Positions 20,018 to 29,008 of a stretch of 64,000 bases of DNA are shown here, one piece after another. The notes under the pieces are model-generated. The model searched no databases. It saw nothing but the letters and a program-made list of their open reading frames with translations, and was not told the origin of the DNA. The translations under genes were made by a program, and so were the position numbers. Source of the stretch: Pseudomonas sp. S35 (GTDB lineage Bacteria; Pseudomonadota; Gammaproteobacteria; Pseudomonadales; Pseudomonadaceae); the NCBI RefSeq assembly GCF_009866765.1, contig NZ_CP019431.1:1302001-1366000 (forward strand), read 5' to 3'. Positions within the stretch are counted from its first letter, which is position 1. The number at the start of each line of letters is the position of its first letter.

Positions 20018-21400
20018 GTGTCCCGATCCTTTTCCCGTCGACAAATCCTGGGTGGTCTTGCAGGCCTGGCCGTAGTGGGCGTCGGTGCCGGTGGCGCCTA
20101 CCGCTACTGGCTGGGGAAAGTCGCCGAGTCCGAAGCGGGGCACGATTACGAACTGATCGCCGCGCCCTTGGACGTGGAACTGGTACCGGGCCACAAGACC
20201 CAGGCCTGGGCGTTCGGCCCCTCGGCGCCGGGCACCGAGTTGCGTGTGCGCCAGGGTGAATGGCTGCGGGTGCGTTTTATCAATCATCTGCCGGTCGCCA
20301 CCACCATCCACTGGCACGGCATCCGCCTGCCGCTGGAAATGGACGGCGTGCCCTACGTCTCGCAGTTGCCGGTGCTGCCCGGCGAGTACTTCGATTACAA
20401 ATTCCGCGTGCCCGACGCCGGCAGCTACTGGTATCACCCCCATGTGAGCAGTAGCGAAGAGTTGGGCCGTGGCCTGGTCGGACCGCTGATCGTGGAAGAG
20501 CGCGAACCCACCGGATTCAAATACGAACGCACCCTGAGCTTGAAGAACTGGCACATCGACGAAGAGGGTGGCTTTGTCGAATTCAGCATTCCCCGCGAAG
20601 CGGCCCGTGGCGGCACGGCGGGGCGTCTGTCGACCATCAACGGTGTGCCCCAGGCGGTCATCGACCTGCCTGCCGGGCAGATCACCCGCGTGCGCCTGCT
20701 CAACCTCGACAACACCCTGACCTATCGCATCAACATTCCCGGCGTCGAAGCGCAGATCTATGCACTGGACGGCAACCCCATCGAGCCGCGCCCGTTGGGC
20801 AAGGAATACTGGTTGGGCCCGGGCATGCGCATCTGCCTGGCGATCAAGGCACCGCCGGCGGGCGAAGAACTGTCGATCCGTAACGGCCCGGTGCGCCTGG
20901 GCACTTTCCGCTCAGTGGCCACTACCGATGCGCCCACCGAATGGCCGCCCGCGCTGCCGGCAAACCCAGTCGCCGAGCCGGACCTGGCCAATGCAGAAAA
21001 ACTCAACTTCAATTTCGAGTGGGTCGGCTCGGTGTCGGTCAATGTCGAGAACGGCAAGCCGCCGAGCCTTTGGCAGATCAACGGCCAGGCCTGGGACATC
21101 ACCGACAAGACCTGCGCCGACCGCCCGATCGCCAAGCTGGAACTGGGCAAGAGCTACATTTTCGAATTGAAGAACATGACCCAGTACCAACACCCGATCC
21201 ACCTGCACGGCATGAGTTTCAAGGTGATCGGCTCGAACCGCCACAAGGTGATCCCGTATTTCACCGACACCTACCTGCTGGGCAAGAACGAGCGCGCCCG
21301 CGTCGCGTTGGTGGCGGATAACCCGGGGGTGTGGATGTTCCACTGCCACGTGATCGACCATATGGAAACCGGCCTGATGGCCGCCATCGAGGTGGCGTGA
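20018..21400 (+). CDS. cumA: Tat-exported multicopper oxidase CumA
   Basis: A 460-residue periplasmic multicopper oxidase. The N-terminus carries a twin-arginine signal (SFSRRQILGGLAGLAVVGVG), consistent with folding and copper loading before export. All four copper-binding clusters are present: HWHG (98-101), HPH (140-142), HPIHLHG (392-398) and HCHVIDH (442-448). The axial position for type 1 copper is Leu453 rather than Met. Sequence, length and the adjoining tadA match CumA, first linked to Mn(II) oxidation in P. putida GB-1, although the physiological substrate is uncertain. The GTG start has GAGG 5 bases upstream. The stop overlaps the tadA start (TGATG). Confidence 0.88.
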   Translation: MSRSFSRRQILGGLAGLAVVGVGAGGAYRYWLGKVAESEAGHDYELIAAPLDVELVPGHKTQAWAFGPSAPGTELRVRQGEWLRVRFINHLPVATTIHWHGIRLPLEMDGVPYVSQLPVLPGEYFDYKFRVPDAGSYWYHPHVSSSEELGRGLVGPLIVEEREPTGFKYERTLSLKNWHIDEEGGFVEFSIPREAARGGTAGRLSTINGVPQAVIDLPAGQITRVRLLNLDNTLTYRINIPGVEAQIYALDGNPIEPRPLGKEYWLGPGMRICLAIKAPPAGEELSIRNGPVRLGTFRSVATTDAPTEWPPALPANPVAEPDLANAEKLNFNFEWVGSVSVNVENGKPPSLWQINGQAWDITDKTCADRPIAKLELGKSYIFELKNMTQYQHPIHLHGMSFKVIGSNRHKVIPYFTDTYLLGKNERARVALVADNPGVWMFHCHVIDHMETGLMAAIEVA

Positions 21401-21897
21401 TGCGCCAGATTCGCCCTGTGGCGATCATCGACCGTAGCCGCGACCAGGACTTCATGCGCGAAGCCCTGGCCCTCGCCGCCCAAGGCGCCGCCCTGGGCGA
21501 AGTGCCGGTGGGCGCGGTGTTGGTGCAAGACGGTGAAATTATCGGCCGAGGCTTCAACTGCCCGATCAGCGGCAACGACCCCAGTGCCCATGCCGAGATG
21601 GTCGCCATCCGCGCCGCCGCCCAGGCGATCAGCAACTATCGGCTGGTGGGCAGCACGCTGTATGTGACGCTGGAGCCGTGCAGCATGTGCGCCGGTTTGA
21701 TCGTGCATTCGCGGGTGGCGCGGGTGGTGTATGGCGCACTGGAGCCCAAGGCGGGGATTGTGCAGAGCCAGGGGCAGTTTTTTACCCAGGGGTTTCTCAA
21801 CCATCGGGTGTTGTTTGAAGGTGGGGTGCTGGCCGAAGAGTGCGGCACGGTGTTGAGCGAATTCTTCAAGGCCCGCCGGGCTAAGCCCCCGCTCTAA
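21400..21897 (+). CDS. tadA: tRNA-specific adenosine deaminase TadA
   Basis: A 165-residue zinc-dependent deaminase converting A34 to inosine in the anticodon of tRNA-Arg(ACG). The zinc site is His64-Ala-Glu66 (HAE) with Cys94 and Cys97 (PCSMC); Glu66 is the proton shuttle. The ATG shares one base with the cumA stop, so it is co-translated with cumA. The longer upstream frame inside cumA is not a plausible start. Confidence 0.95.
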   Translation: MRQIRPVAIIDRSRDQDFMREALALAAQGAALGEVPVGAVLVQDGEIIGRGFNCPISGNDPSAHAEMVAIRAAAQAISNYRLVGSTLYVTLEPCSMCAGLIVHSRVARVVYGALEPKAGIVQSQGQFFTQGFLNHRVLFEGGVLAEECGTVLSEFFKARRAKPPL

Positions 21898-21915
21898 AGA
21901 ACACTGATGAGCAAA

Positions 21916-21943
21916 TGTGGGAGGAGCAAGCCCCCTCCCACAT
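21916..21943. repeat. single REP palindrome
   Basis: TGTGGGAGGAGCAAGCCCCCTCCCACA: the two halves pair around GAGCAAGC. It lies between convergent tadA and cmoB and may act as a transcript end for either. Confidence 0.85.
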
Positions 21944-21976
21944 TTTTAATCTCCATTTTTTCAGGGAGATTAGCGG

Positions 21977-22933
21977 TTACTTTTTAGCGATGATCACTGC
22001 CCGCATCGGCGCCGGCAGCCCTTCGATCGTCTTGCTGTGGTCCTCGGGGTCGAGGAAGTCGCTGAGGGACTGATACTTCATCCACTCCGTCCCGCGCTGT
22101 TCCTCCACCGTAGTCACGCTGACATCCACGCAGCGCACATCGCTGAACCCGGCGCGGCGCAGCCACAGCATCAACGCCGGCACCGACGGCAGGAACCATA
22201 CGTTGCGCATCTGTGCGTAGCGGTCTTGCGGCATCAGCACTTGCTGCTCATCGCCTTCCACCACCAGGGTTTCCAGGACCAGTTCGCCGCCTTTTACCAG
22301 TGTGTCCTTCAATGCCAACAGGTGCTCAATGGGCGAGCGGCGGTGGTAGAACACGCCCATGGAAAACACCGTGTCGAAACCTTCCAGGTTCGCCGGCAAG
22401 TCCTCAAACGGGAACGGCAGGTGCCAGGCCTTGGGTTCGCACAGGTAGCGTTGCACGGCCTGGAACTGGCAGAAGAACAACCAGTTCGGGTCCACGCCAA
22501 TCACGCTGTCGGCACCGGCGCCGAGCATGCGCCACATGTAGTAACCGTTGCCGCAACCGACATCGAGAATGCGTTTGCCTTTCAGGTCCAGGTGCGGCGC
22601 CACGCGCGACCACTTCCAGTCCGAGCGCCATTCGGTGTCCACGTGCACGCCGAACAGGTGGAACGGGCCTTTGCGCCACGGGCTCAGGCCCATCAACGCC
22701 GTGCGCATCTGCGTGCGGGTTTCGTCGTCGCAGTCGGTGTCCAGCACCAGGTCATTGAGCAAGTCGACGTCGCTGGGCTGGATCTGCGGCAGCGCGTCCA
22801 ACGCACTTTGCCAGCGCTCCAGGTCGCCGTGACCTTTCTCCATCTTGCTGTCGAGCTGCGCTTGCAGGCCCTGGGCCCACACGGCCAGGGGAGTGCCGAC
22901 CAAGTGGCGGGCGAGGGGGGACAAATCAATCAT
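21977..22933 (-). CDS. cmoB: tRNA U34 carboxymethyltransferase CmoB
   Basis: A 318-residue enzyme that transfers the carboxymethyl group from carboxy-SAM to 5-hydroxyuridine-34, giving cmo5U in tRNAs. The Rossmann SAM loop is [16 protein letters not shown]. Other family segments are [32 protein letters not shown], and [17 protein letters not shown]. The ATG at 22933 overlaps the cmoA stop by 4 bases, so the pair cmoA-cmoB is an operon making first the cofactor and then the modification. Confidence 0.96.
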   Translation of the reverse strand: MIDLSPLARHLVGTPLAVWAQGLQAQLDSKMEKGHGDLERWQSALDALPQIQPSDVDLLNDLVLDTDCDDETRTQMRTALMGLSPWRKGPFHLFGVHVDTEWRSDWKWSRVAPHLDLKGKRILDVGCGNGYYMWRMLGAGADSVIGVDPNWLFFCQFQAVQRYLCEPKAWHLPFPFEDLPANLEGFDTVFSMGVFYHRRSPIEHLLALKDTLVKGGELVLETLVVEGDEQQVLMPQDRYAQMRNVWFLPSVPALMLWLRRAGFSDVRCVDVSVTTVEEQRGTEWMKYQSLSDFLDPEDHSKTIEGLPAPMRAVIIAKK

Positions 22934-23673
22934 GGCAAGGCAATCAACGAGGCAAAGTTAAGACACTGGAACCACGGCACGACTTTCGAGAACCCGGCCG
23001 CCAGCAGGCGTTCGCGGTGTTCTTCGAGGCTGTCGGGCTTCATGACGTTTTCGATGGCGCTGCGCTTCTGGGCGATTTCCAGTTCGCTGTAGCCGTTGGC
23101 GCGTTTGAATGCGACGTGCAGCTCGGTAAGCAGCGCGTGTTCCTCAACATCGTTGAAGCGCAGCTTCTCCGAGAGTATCAATGCACCGCCCGGCAGCAGC
23201 GCCTGACGAATACGCGACAGCAAGGCCAGCCGCTCGTCGGGCGCGATAAATTGCAGGGTGAAGTTCAACGCCACCACCGAGGCCGGTTGGAACTGCAACG
23301 CAAGGATGTCGCCGTCGATCACCTCGACCGGCAGCAACTCCTGGAACATCGAGTCCTGGCCATTGAGGTATTCGCGGCAGCGCTCGACCATGGCCGCCGA
23401 GTTATCCACAGCGATCACGCGACAGCCATCGGTGCGCACATGGCGGCGCAGGGCTTGAGTCACTGCGCCCAGGGATGAACCCAGGTCGTACAGCACGCTG
23501 TTGGGTTGGGCAAACTGCGCCGCGAGTACGCCGAGGTTTTCGACGATGGTCGGGTAACCCGGCACCGAGCGCTTGATCATGTCCGGGAACACCCGCACCA
23601 CGTCCTCGTTAAAGGCGAAGTCCGGCACCTGGGGCAGGGGCTGGGCGAATAGGCGATCGGGTTCTTTGCTCAC
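22930..23673 (-). CDS. cmoA: carboxy-SAM synthase CmoA
   Basis: A 247-residue enzyme that converts SAM and prephenate into carboxy-S-adenosyl-methionine, the donor used by CmoB. Family marks are [20 protein letters not shown] at the N-terminus, the SAM loop [23 protein letters not shown], and the C-terminal [20 protein letters not shown]. It is first in the cmoAB operon and overlaps cmoB by 4 bases. Confidence 0.96.
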   Translation of the reverse strand: MSKEPDRLFAQPLPQVPDFAFNEDVVRVFPDMIKRSVPGYPTIVENLGVLAAQFAQPNSVLYDLGSSLGAVTQALRRHVRTDGCRVIAVDNSAAMVERCREYLNGQDSMFQELLPVEVIDGDILALQFQPASVVALNFTLQFIAPDERLALLSRIRQALLPGGALILSEKLRFNDVEEHALLTELHVAFKRANGYSELEIAQKRSAIENVMKPDSLEEHRERLLAAGFSKVVPWFQCLNFASLIALP

Positions 23674-23752
23674 GGTTGTTCCGGCGACGACAGGGGAAAG
23701 GCCAGCATTTTAGCCAAGTTGGCCGTCGGATGCGCGGGTTGTCTGATTTGTA

Positions 23753-23792
23753 GTGAGCGGGCTTGCCCCGCGCTGGGCTGCGCAGCCGCCCC
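23753..23792. repeat. REP element of the GTGAGCGGGCTTGCCCC type
   Basis: A single unit GTGAGCGGGCTTGCCCCGCG followed by CTGGGCTGCGCAGCCGCCCC. GGGCTTGCCCC forms one hairpin and GGCTGCGCAGCC a second. It sits between the cmoA start side and the stop of the YhhN gene. Confidence 0.8.
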
Positions 23793-23798
23793 AGGCTA

Positions 23799-24440
23799 TC
23801 AAGACCACTGCTGTTTCTGGGTGAATGCTGATGCGGTGATCCCCCACTGGCCAAGCCAGTAGGTAGCGATCAACAAATACGGCGCCGCCTCGAAGGCCAC
23901 CACGAAGCGATTGATACCAATCAGTGTGTCGGAAAACACAAACGACAACGCGCCCGCCGCCGCCAACAGTGCCGAGCGTTTCGGCACGTCGCTGCCCAAG
24001 CGTGCCAGCGCCCGCCAGAGCATGGCGCTGATCACCAAGGCGTAAACCACCACCGGTATCAGCAAGTCGCCGAGCCCGTGGGCAATCAGGATGCTCAGCA
24101 GAATCGCGCCCACGCCCAGTGCGAGTACCAACGGCAACAGCGCCAAGCGACGGCAGTCGCTGAGGTAGGCCTTGAGGTACGCCAGGTGCGCAAACAGAAA
24201 CGCACCAAGACCGAAGATAAACAGGTCGCCCGGCCAGGCGAGCAACACATCGCCCACCAGCGAGAAAATCAGCCCCAGGCTGATCCAGCGTCGATAGTCG
24301 CTGGGCGGTGCATCATGCAGCCAGCCCAGCAGCGCCAGCACCGGCAGCGGCTTGACCAGCAGGCACAGCAACATCGCGTGGGTGCTCAAACCATAGATAA
24401 ACGTGGCGGCGCCCATCAACGCAAGAATCAGCCACGGCAT
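23799..24440 (-). CDS. lysoplasmalogenase-like YhhN/TMEM86 family protein
   Basis: A 213-residue polytopic membrane protein with about eight hydrophobic helices. Family landmarks are KPLPVLALLGWL (helix 2), GLIFSLVGDVLLAWPGDLFIFGLGAFLFAHLAYL and the conserved GALSFVFSDTLIGINRF. Characterised TMEM86 members hydrolyse the vinyl-ether bond of lysoplasmalogens; bacterial substrates are uncertain. The conserved Asp residues of LVGDVL and FSDTLI are thought to be catalytic. It lies one base downstream of the chagasin-like gene on the same strand, probably one transcript. Confidence 0.85.
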   Translation of the reverse strand: MPWLILALMGAATFIYGLSTHAMLLCLLVKPLPVLALLGWLHDAPPSDYRRWISLGLIFSLVGDVLLAWPGDLFIFGLGAFLFAHLAYLKAYLSDCRRLALLPLVLALGVGAILLSILIAHGLGDLLIPVVVYALVISAMLWRALARLGSDVPKRSALLAAAGALSFVFSDTLIGINRFVVAFEAAPYLLIATYWLGQWGITASAFTQKQQWS

Positions 24441-24441
24441 A

Positions 24442-24831
24442 TCAGTTCACCGTAATGGCGCAGTCGAACGTCTCGGCCGGTTCGGCTTCCGGCTCCCAAG
24501 GCTGCTGGGAGGTCAGGCGCAGACGCCCCTGGCCGGCGGTAAACGCCTGGAAGCGCCAGGTGGATTGGCCGCCACCGCCGATCACACCGGACTCCGAGCT
24601 GCTGTACACCTCAGGGCTCAGCGCCCGCAACACGCCGCCGGCGGAATCCTGGATGGCCCAGCGATAACCGGTGGTGGGGTTGCTCGGCAGGCTGAGGATC
24701 AGGTTTTGTCCGCTTTTAAGCTGGAGCGGGCAGGCGCTCTGGTTGTCCACGGTGATGTTTTGCTTCGGTGCACTGGCGCAGGCGGCCAGCAGGGCAAGGC
24801 TCAAGGGGAGAAGCAGGCGGGCAGCGGTCAT
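24442..24831 (-). CDS. chagasin-type protease-inhibitor-like lipoprotein (I42)
   Basis: A 129-residue lipoprotein. The signal is LLLPLSLALLAAC with lipid attachment at Cys18 (no Asp at +2, so outer-membrane sorting is expected). The mature part shows the chagasin/I42 loops: SNPTTGYRW (L2-type NPTTG loop), GGGGQSTWRFQAF and the RLTSQQPWEP region. Chagasins inhibit papain-like cysteine peptidases through these loops. A defensive or regulatory role against cysteine proteases is inferred from the family. The start at 24831 gives a proper lipoprotein signal; upstream codons in frame run through a REP element and are not coding. Confidence 0.8.
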   Translation of the reverse strand: MTAARLLLPLSLALLAACASAPKQNITVDNQSACPLQLKSGQNLILSLPSNPTTGYRWAIQDSAGGVLRALSPEVYSSSESGVIGGGGQSTWRFQAFTAGQGRLRLTSQQPWEPEAEPAETFDCAITVN

Positions 24832-24933
24832 GAGGGCTCCGTTGTTTGGCGACGAAGGCCGAGCATAACCGAAGATGAGCCAAGGTGTGACAGGTGGGAA
24901 ATGACAGAAGTGAGTGTGAGCTTGCTTGTTGTG

Positions 24934-25058
24934 GTGAGCGGGCTTGCCCCGCGCTGGGCTGCGTAGCGGGCCCAAAACCAAACGCCACGTTTTGTCTGAC
25001 AGCGCGCAGCGTTTTTCAGGGGCGGCTTCGCCACCCAGCGCGGGGCAAGCCCGCTCAC
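24934..25058. repeat. REPIN of the GTGAGCGGGCTTGCCCC type
   Basis: Left unit GTGAGCGGGCTTGCCCCGCG at 24934 and its inverted copy CGCGGGGCAAGCCCGCTCAC ending at 25058, separated by ~85 bases that contain further short pairings (TGACAGCGCGCAGCG). It occupies the gap between the lon-type gene end and the chagasin-like gene start; no gene is visible there. Confidence 0.88.
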
Positions 25059-25089
25059 CACAGAGGCCTTCACAGACGCTAGAAGTTTG

Positions 25090-27510
25090 TCAGAACAGCA
25101 CCTTCGCCACATCTGCAAAGCGCTTGGCAAAATGCACCGTCATACCTTCCTTCAGATACTCCGGCAACTCTTCAAAGCTACCGCGATTGGGCTCCGGCAG
25201 AATCAGCTCGTGAATCTTCTGACGCCGCGCCGCAATCACCTTCTCGCGCACGCCGCCAATCGGCAGCACATGCCCGGTCAACGTCAGCTCGCCAGTCATG
25301 GCCACGCCCTTTTTCGGCGCCTGGTTACGCGCCAGCGACAGCAGCGCACTGGCCATGGTCACGCCCGCACTTGGGCCATCCTTCGGCGTAGCACCCTCGG
25401 GAACGTGCAAGTGCACGAAGGCTTCATCGAAGAACTTCGGATCACCGCCAAACGACTTCAGGTTGGAGCTGATGTAACTGTAGGCAATTTCGGCAGACTC
25501 CTTCATCACTTCACCCAACTGCCCGGTGAGCTTGAAACCGCGGTTAAGTGTGTGGATGCGTGTGGCTTCGATCGGCAACGTCGCGCCGCCCATGCTGGTC
25601 CACGCCAGGCCGGTGATCACGCCAGTGCCGGACAGCACTTGCTCGTTACGGAACACCGGCATGCCGAGGGAGCTTTCCAGGTCCTTGTTGCCGATCTTGA
25701 TCACCGAGTCCGGTGCATCCAGCAACTTGACCACCGCCTTGCGTACCAGTTTGCCCAGTTGTTTCTCCAACTGACGCACGCCGGCTTCGCGGGCGTAGCC
25801 GTCGATCAGTGCCCGCAAGGCACCGTCGCTGATGGTCAGGGTGTTTTTCGACACGCCGGCTTTTTCCAGCTGTTTTGGCCACAGGTGGCGTTTGGCGATG
25901 GCGACTTTTTCTTCGGTGATGTAGCCCGACAGGCGAATCACTTCCATGCGGTCCAGCAGCGGGCCTGGGATCGAGTCCAAGGTGTTGGCGGTGCACACGA
26001 ACAGCACTTTGGACAGGTCCAGGCGCAGGTCGAGGTAATGGTCGAGGAATTCGACGTTCTGCTCCGGGTCCAGGGTTTCCAGCAGCGCCGAGGCCGGGTC
26101 GCCCTGGAAGCTTTGGCCCATCTTGTCGATCTCGTCGAGCATGATCACCGGGTTCATCACCTCGACATCCTTGAGCGCCTGCACCAGCTTGCCGGGCAGG
26201 GCGCCGATGTACGTGCGGCGATGGCCCTTGATCTCGGCCTCGTCGCGCATGCCGCCGACGCTGAAACGGTAGAACGGCCGGCCCAGGGATTCAGCGATGG
26301 ATTTGCCCACGCTGGTCTTGCCCACGCCCGGCGGGCCGACGAGCAGTACGATGGAGCCGGCGACTTCGCCTTTATAGGCGCCCACCGCGAGGAACTCGAG
26401 GATGCGGCTCTTGATGTCATCCAGGCCGGCATGGTGTTTATCCAGCACCTTGCGCGCGTGTTTCAGGTCGAGTTTGTCCTCGCCGTACACGCCCCACGGC
26501 ACCGAGGTGGCCCAGTCGAGGTAGTTGCGTGTGACCGCGTATTCCGGCGAGCCGGTTTCCAGGATCGACAGCTTGTTCAGTTCTTCATCGATACGTTTCT
26601 GCGCCTGGGCCGGCAATACCTTGCCTTCCAGCCGTTGCTCGAACTGTTCGACGTCTGCGCTGCGGTCGTCCTTGGTCAGGCCCAGCTCCTGCTGGATCAC
26701 CTTGAGCTGTTCCTTGAGGAAGAACTCGCGCTGGTGTTCGCCGATCTTGCGGTTCACCTCGGCGGAGAGCTCTTTTTGCAGGCGCGCGACTTCGACTTCC
26801 TTGCGCAGCATCGGCAAGACTTTTTCCATGCGCTTGAGCATGGGCACGCAGTCCAGCACTTCCTGCAGTTCGTTACCGGTGGCGGAGGTCAGCGCGGCGG
26901 CGAAATCGGTGAGCGGCGACGGGTCGTTGGGGCTGAAGCGGTTGAGGTAGTTCTTCAACTCTTCGCTGTACAGCGGGTTGAGCGGCAGCAGTTCCTTGAT
27001 CGCATTGATCAGCGCCATGCCGTAGGCCTTGACCTCGTCGGTCGGCTCGGTGGGCTGGTGCGGGTATTCGACTTCCACCAGGTATGGCGGGCGGTGGTGC
27101 TTGAGCCAGGTCTTGATGCGCACGCGGGTCAGGCCCTGGGCGACGAATTGCAGCTTGCCGTTCTCGCGGCTGGCGTGGTGCACCTTCACCAGCGTGCCGT
27201 ACAGCGGCAGCGCGGAGGTGTCGAAGTGGCGCGGATCTTCCGGCGGCGTGTCCATGAAGAACAGGGCGAGGGAGTGGTGGTCGGATTTGCTCACCAGCTC
27301 CAGGGTCTCGGCCCACGGTTCTTCGTTGACGATCACCGGCAGCACTTGCGCCGGGAAGAAGGGCCGGTTGTGGATCGGGATGATATACACCTTGTCCGGC
27401 AGGTTTTGCCCAGGCAGGGCCAGGCCGGTATTGGATGAGGTGGATTCAGCGTTTTCGGGGTCGGCGTAGTCGTTGAGGTCGTAATCGGGGAATTCTTGCT
27501 GGTCGCTCAT
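25090..27510 (-). CDS. second Lon-type ATP-dependent protease (AsrA-like)
   Basis: An 806-residue Lon protease: N-terminal substrate domain (about 40-240, IIPIHNRPFFPAQVLP), coiled coil (~240-330), AAA+ module with Walker A GPPGVGKTS (Lys398) and Walker B VIMLDEIDKM, and protease domain with the Ser714-Lys757 dyad (DGPSAGV and GGVREKV), spaced 43 residues as in E. coli Lon. The acidic N-terminal extension (DYDLNDYADPENAES) differs from housekeeping Lon, which in pseudomonads lies next to clpX and hupB. Its place near the lepA-pdxJ region suggests the orthologue of P. aeruginosa PA0779 (AsrA), linked to aminoglycoside/heat stress; that assignment is from memory. Confidence 0.9.
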   Translation of the reverse strand: MSDQQEFPDYDLNDYADPENAESTSSNTGLALPGQNLPDKVYIIPIHNRPFFPAQVLPVIVNEEPWAETLELVSKSDHHSLALFFMDTPPEDPRHFDTSALPLYGTLVKVHHASRENGKLQFVAQGLTRVRIKTWLKHHRPPYLVEVEYPHQPTEPTDEVKAYGMALINAIKELLPLNPLYSEELKNYLNRFSPNDPSPLTDFAAALTSATGNELQEVLDCVPMLKRMEKVLPMLRKEVEVARLQKELSAEVNRKIGEHQREFFLKEQLKVIQQELGLTKDDRSADVEQFEQRLEGKVLPAQAQKRIDEELNKLSILETGSPEYAVTRNYLDWATSVPWGVYGEDKLDLKHARKVLDKHHAGLDDIKSRILEFLAVGAYKGEVAGSIVLLVGPPGVGKTSVGKSIAESLGRPFYRFSVGGMRDEAEIKGHRRTYIGALPGKLVQALKDVEVMNPVIMLDEIDKMGQSFQGDPASALLETLDPEQNVEFLDHYLDLRLDLSKVLFVCTANTLDSIPGPLLDRMEVIRLSGYITEEKVAIAKRHLWPKQLEKAGVSKNTLTISDGALRALIDGYAREAGVRQLEKQLGKLVRKAVVKLLDAPDSVIKIGNKDLESSLGMPVFRNEQVLSGTGVITGLAWTSMGGATLPIEATRIHTLNRGFKLTGQLGEVMKESAEIAYSYISSNLKSFGGDPKFFDEAFVHLHVPEGATPKDGPSAGVTMASALLSLARNQAPKKGVAMTGELTLTGHVLPIGGVREKVIAARRQKIHELILPEPNRGSFEELPEYLKEGMTVHFAKRFADVAKVLF

Positions 27511-27622
27511 GGGGCACCTGCATAAGGAAGTATGCAGGTTAGATGGGGCGGGGCAGCGGTGGTTTCAATGGGGGGGCTTAGTTAGCAACAAATTGCACGA
27601 TTTCTTCGATACACCGCACATC

Positions 27623-27657
27623 CACATGTGGGAGGGCAATCCCCTCCCGCATGTGGT
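27623..27657. repeat. REP-like palindrome upstream of the lon-type gene
   Basis: CCACATGTGGGAGGG-CAAT-CCCCTCCCGCATGTGG, an imperfect inverted repeat lying in the 157-base gap between the lon-type start and the GntR stop. No gene is visible in the gap. Confidence 0.75.
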
Positions 27658-27667
27658 CCATGTTGAA

Positions 27668-28657
27668 TCAGCTGATTTTGTGCAGGTAGGAAGGCAGCGG
27701 CTGCTCGGGCAGCACCGAGAGCACTTTCAAACGTTGCAGCATCCGCTGACGTGCCCGTTGCAGGTGCTCGCGCAAATTCAGCGCTGCGGCGTCAAATGCG
27801 CCATGCAGCAGCAGTTCCAGAATCAAGCGGTGTTCAGCGAGCATCGCCGGGTCCGCGCCGATCCCTAGCAAACGGTAGAAAATCCGGCTGATGATCATCG
27901 GGCTCTGGCCCTGGCGAATCAGCGCCGCGATCTTGCGATTCTGCAGGCCGGCCAGGCAACGCTGGTGCAAGTCCTCTTCGATTTGCTCGATGGCTTCGAG
28001 GCTGCATTCGGGGCCGTCCTGCGCAACCAGCACCCGTTGCAACATGGCTTCGAGCATCTCGCGGTCGAGGCCCGGAGCGCTTTGGCGCAAGGCTTCGGGT
28101 TCCAGGCAGGCGCGCAGTTCGTAGTCTTCGGTGACTTCCCGGGCGGTCAACGGCCCGGCCAGCCATTGGGAGTAGGGCTCTTTTTCCACCAGGCCACGGT
28201 CGCGCAGGCGCATCAGCGCTTCACGTACCACTGCGCGGCTGACGCCGTAGTGCTCGGCGGCGGCCTGTTCGTCCAGGCGGTAATGGCCGAAGGCGATGCA
28301 GGTGGACAGCGCCGCGCCGATCTCATCGACGATGCGCTCGCCCAATGGCCGCGTGTCCACCAGTTCCGCCTCACCGTTCAGGCCCAGGTGCGCATGGCTC
28401 AGGGGCAGGCGCAGCGGCTCCAAGGCCAGGCCTTCGGGGTTGATCAGGTAACCCCGGCCGTTGAAGCGGCAGATCAAGCCTTCGGCATGCAGCAAGTCCA
28501 GCGCCTTGCGCACCGGCACGCGGCTGGTGCCAAACAGTTCGGCCAGCGGCGCCTCCAGCAGGACGAGCCCGTGGCGGGCGGTACCGTTGACGATCGCGTC
28601 ACGCAACACCTGGTGAATCATCGCGTAACGGGAAGCCGAGGCGGACACTGCTTTCAT
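27668..28657 (-). CDS. GntR-type regulator with two winged helix-turn-helix domains
   Basis: A 329-residue regulator (ATG at 28657; the frame stays open to 28732). Two GntR-type DNA-binding domains are visible: the first at residues about 10-75 (YAMIHQVLRDAIVNG ... LFGTSRVPVRKALDLLHAEGLI) and the second at about 108-170 (RIVDEIGAAL ... EHYGVSRAVVREALMRLRDRGLV). An all-helical FCD-like effector domain follows. Usual FadR/VanR members have only one such domain. It is divergent from the amidase operon and almost certainly controls it; inverted repeats in the shared 351-base region are candidate operators. The ligand is unknown. Confidence 0.85.
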   Translation of the reverse strand: MKAVSASASRYAMIHQVLRDAIVNGTARHGLVLLEAPLAELFGTSRVPVRKALDLLHAEGLICRFNGRGYLINPEGLALEPLRLPLSHAHLGLNGEAELVDTRPLGERIVDEIGAALSTCIAFGHYRLDEQAAAEHYGVSRAVVREALMRLRDRGLVEKEPYSQWLAGPLTAREVTEDYELRACLEPEALRQSAPGLDREMLEAMLQRVLVAQDGPECSLEAIEQIEEDLHQRCLAGLQNRKIAALIRQGQSPMIISRIFYRLLGIGADPAMLAEHRLILELLLHGAFDAAALNLREHLQRARQRMLQRLKVLSVLPEQPLPSYLHKIS

Positions 28658-29008
28658 CGCGTTCTCTGAGTTAAAGCGTTCTGGGACACGTAGGACGGTG
28701 GCCGGGGATTCTCTCATAGATGCGCCTGTCACTCCGCGCTACGTCAGCGGCACTTTTATGGGGCCCCATTCAGGAGAATGTTACTTTTCTGCACCAAAAT
28801 GTACTTATTAATAAAAGATACATTATTTCATTTGGGGCTCATCGGCCCGACTGCGCAAGATTTATTTGCTTACTAAAAAGTCATCTATCCCGCAGGTCTT
28901 GGGATAAAACCTTTATCACCGCCAACCCGTTGCGCAAAGACTGGCACGAAAGCTGCCTTTGTAAAACGTACATTTTATTAATATGTACGTTTTATGAGGT
29001 TTCCTTCG
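28658..29008. promoter_or_regulatory. divergent control region, GntR gene / amidase operon
   Basis: 351 bases, clearly AT-richer than its flanks between 28795 and 29000. It contains the 8+8 inverted repeat at 28966-28990 and a related AT-rich site at 28799-28823 (ATGTAC TTATTAATAA AAGATACAT). Both share the core TTATTAAT. The second site ends 18 bases before the amidase start, where a bound repressor would block transcription. Confidence 0.6.
28966..28990. promoter_or_regulatory. candidate GntR operator (8+8 inverted repeat)
   Basis: ACGTACAT at 28966-28973 and its exact complement ATGTACGT at 28983-28990, with a 9-base AT spacer. It lies just upstream of the amidase ribosome-binding site (GAGG at 28996-28999). 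The inner half-site GTAC with A/T flanks resembles the G-T-inner-A-C pattern of GntR-family operators. The binding protein is inferred from position. Confidence 0.6.

Noticed and set aside
27509..27868. 119-codon plus-strand frame over the REP element and the GntR 3' end
   Set aside because: It runs through a palindrome and antisense to the regulator, with no known domain.
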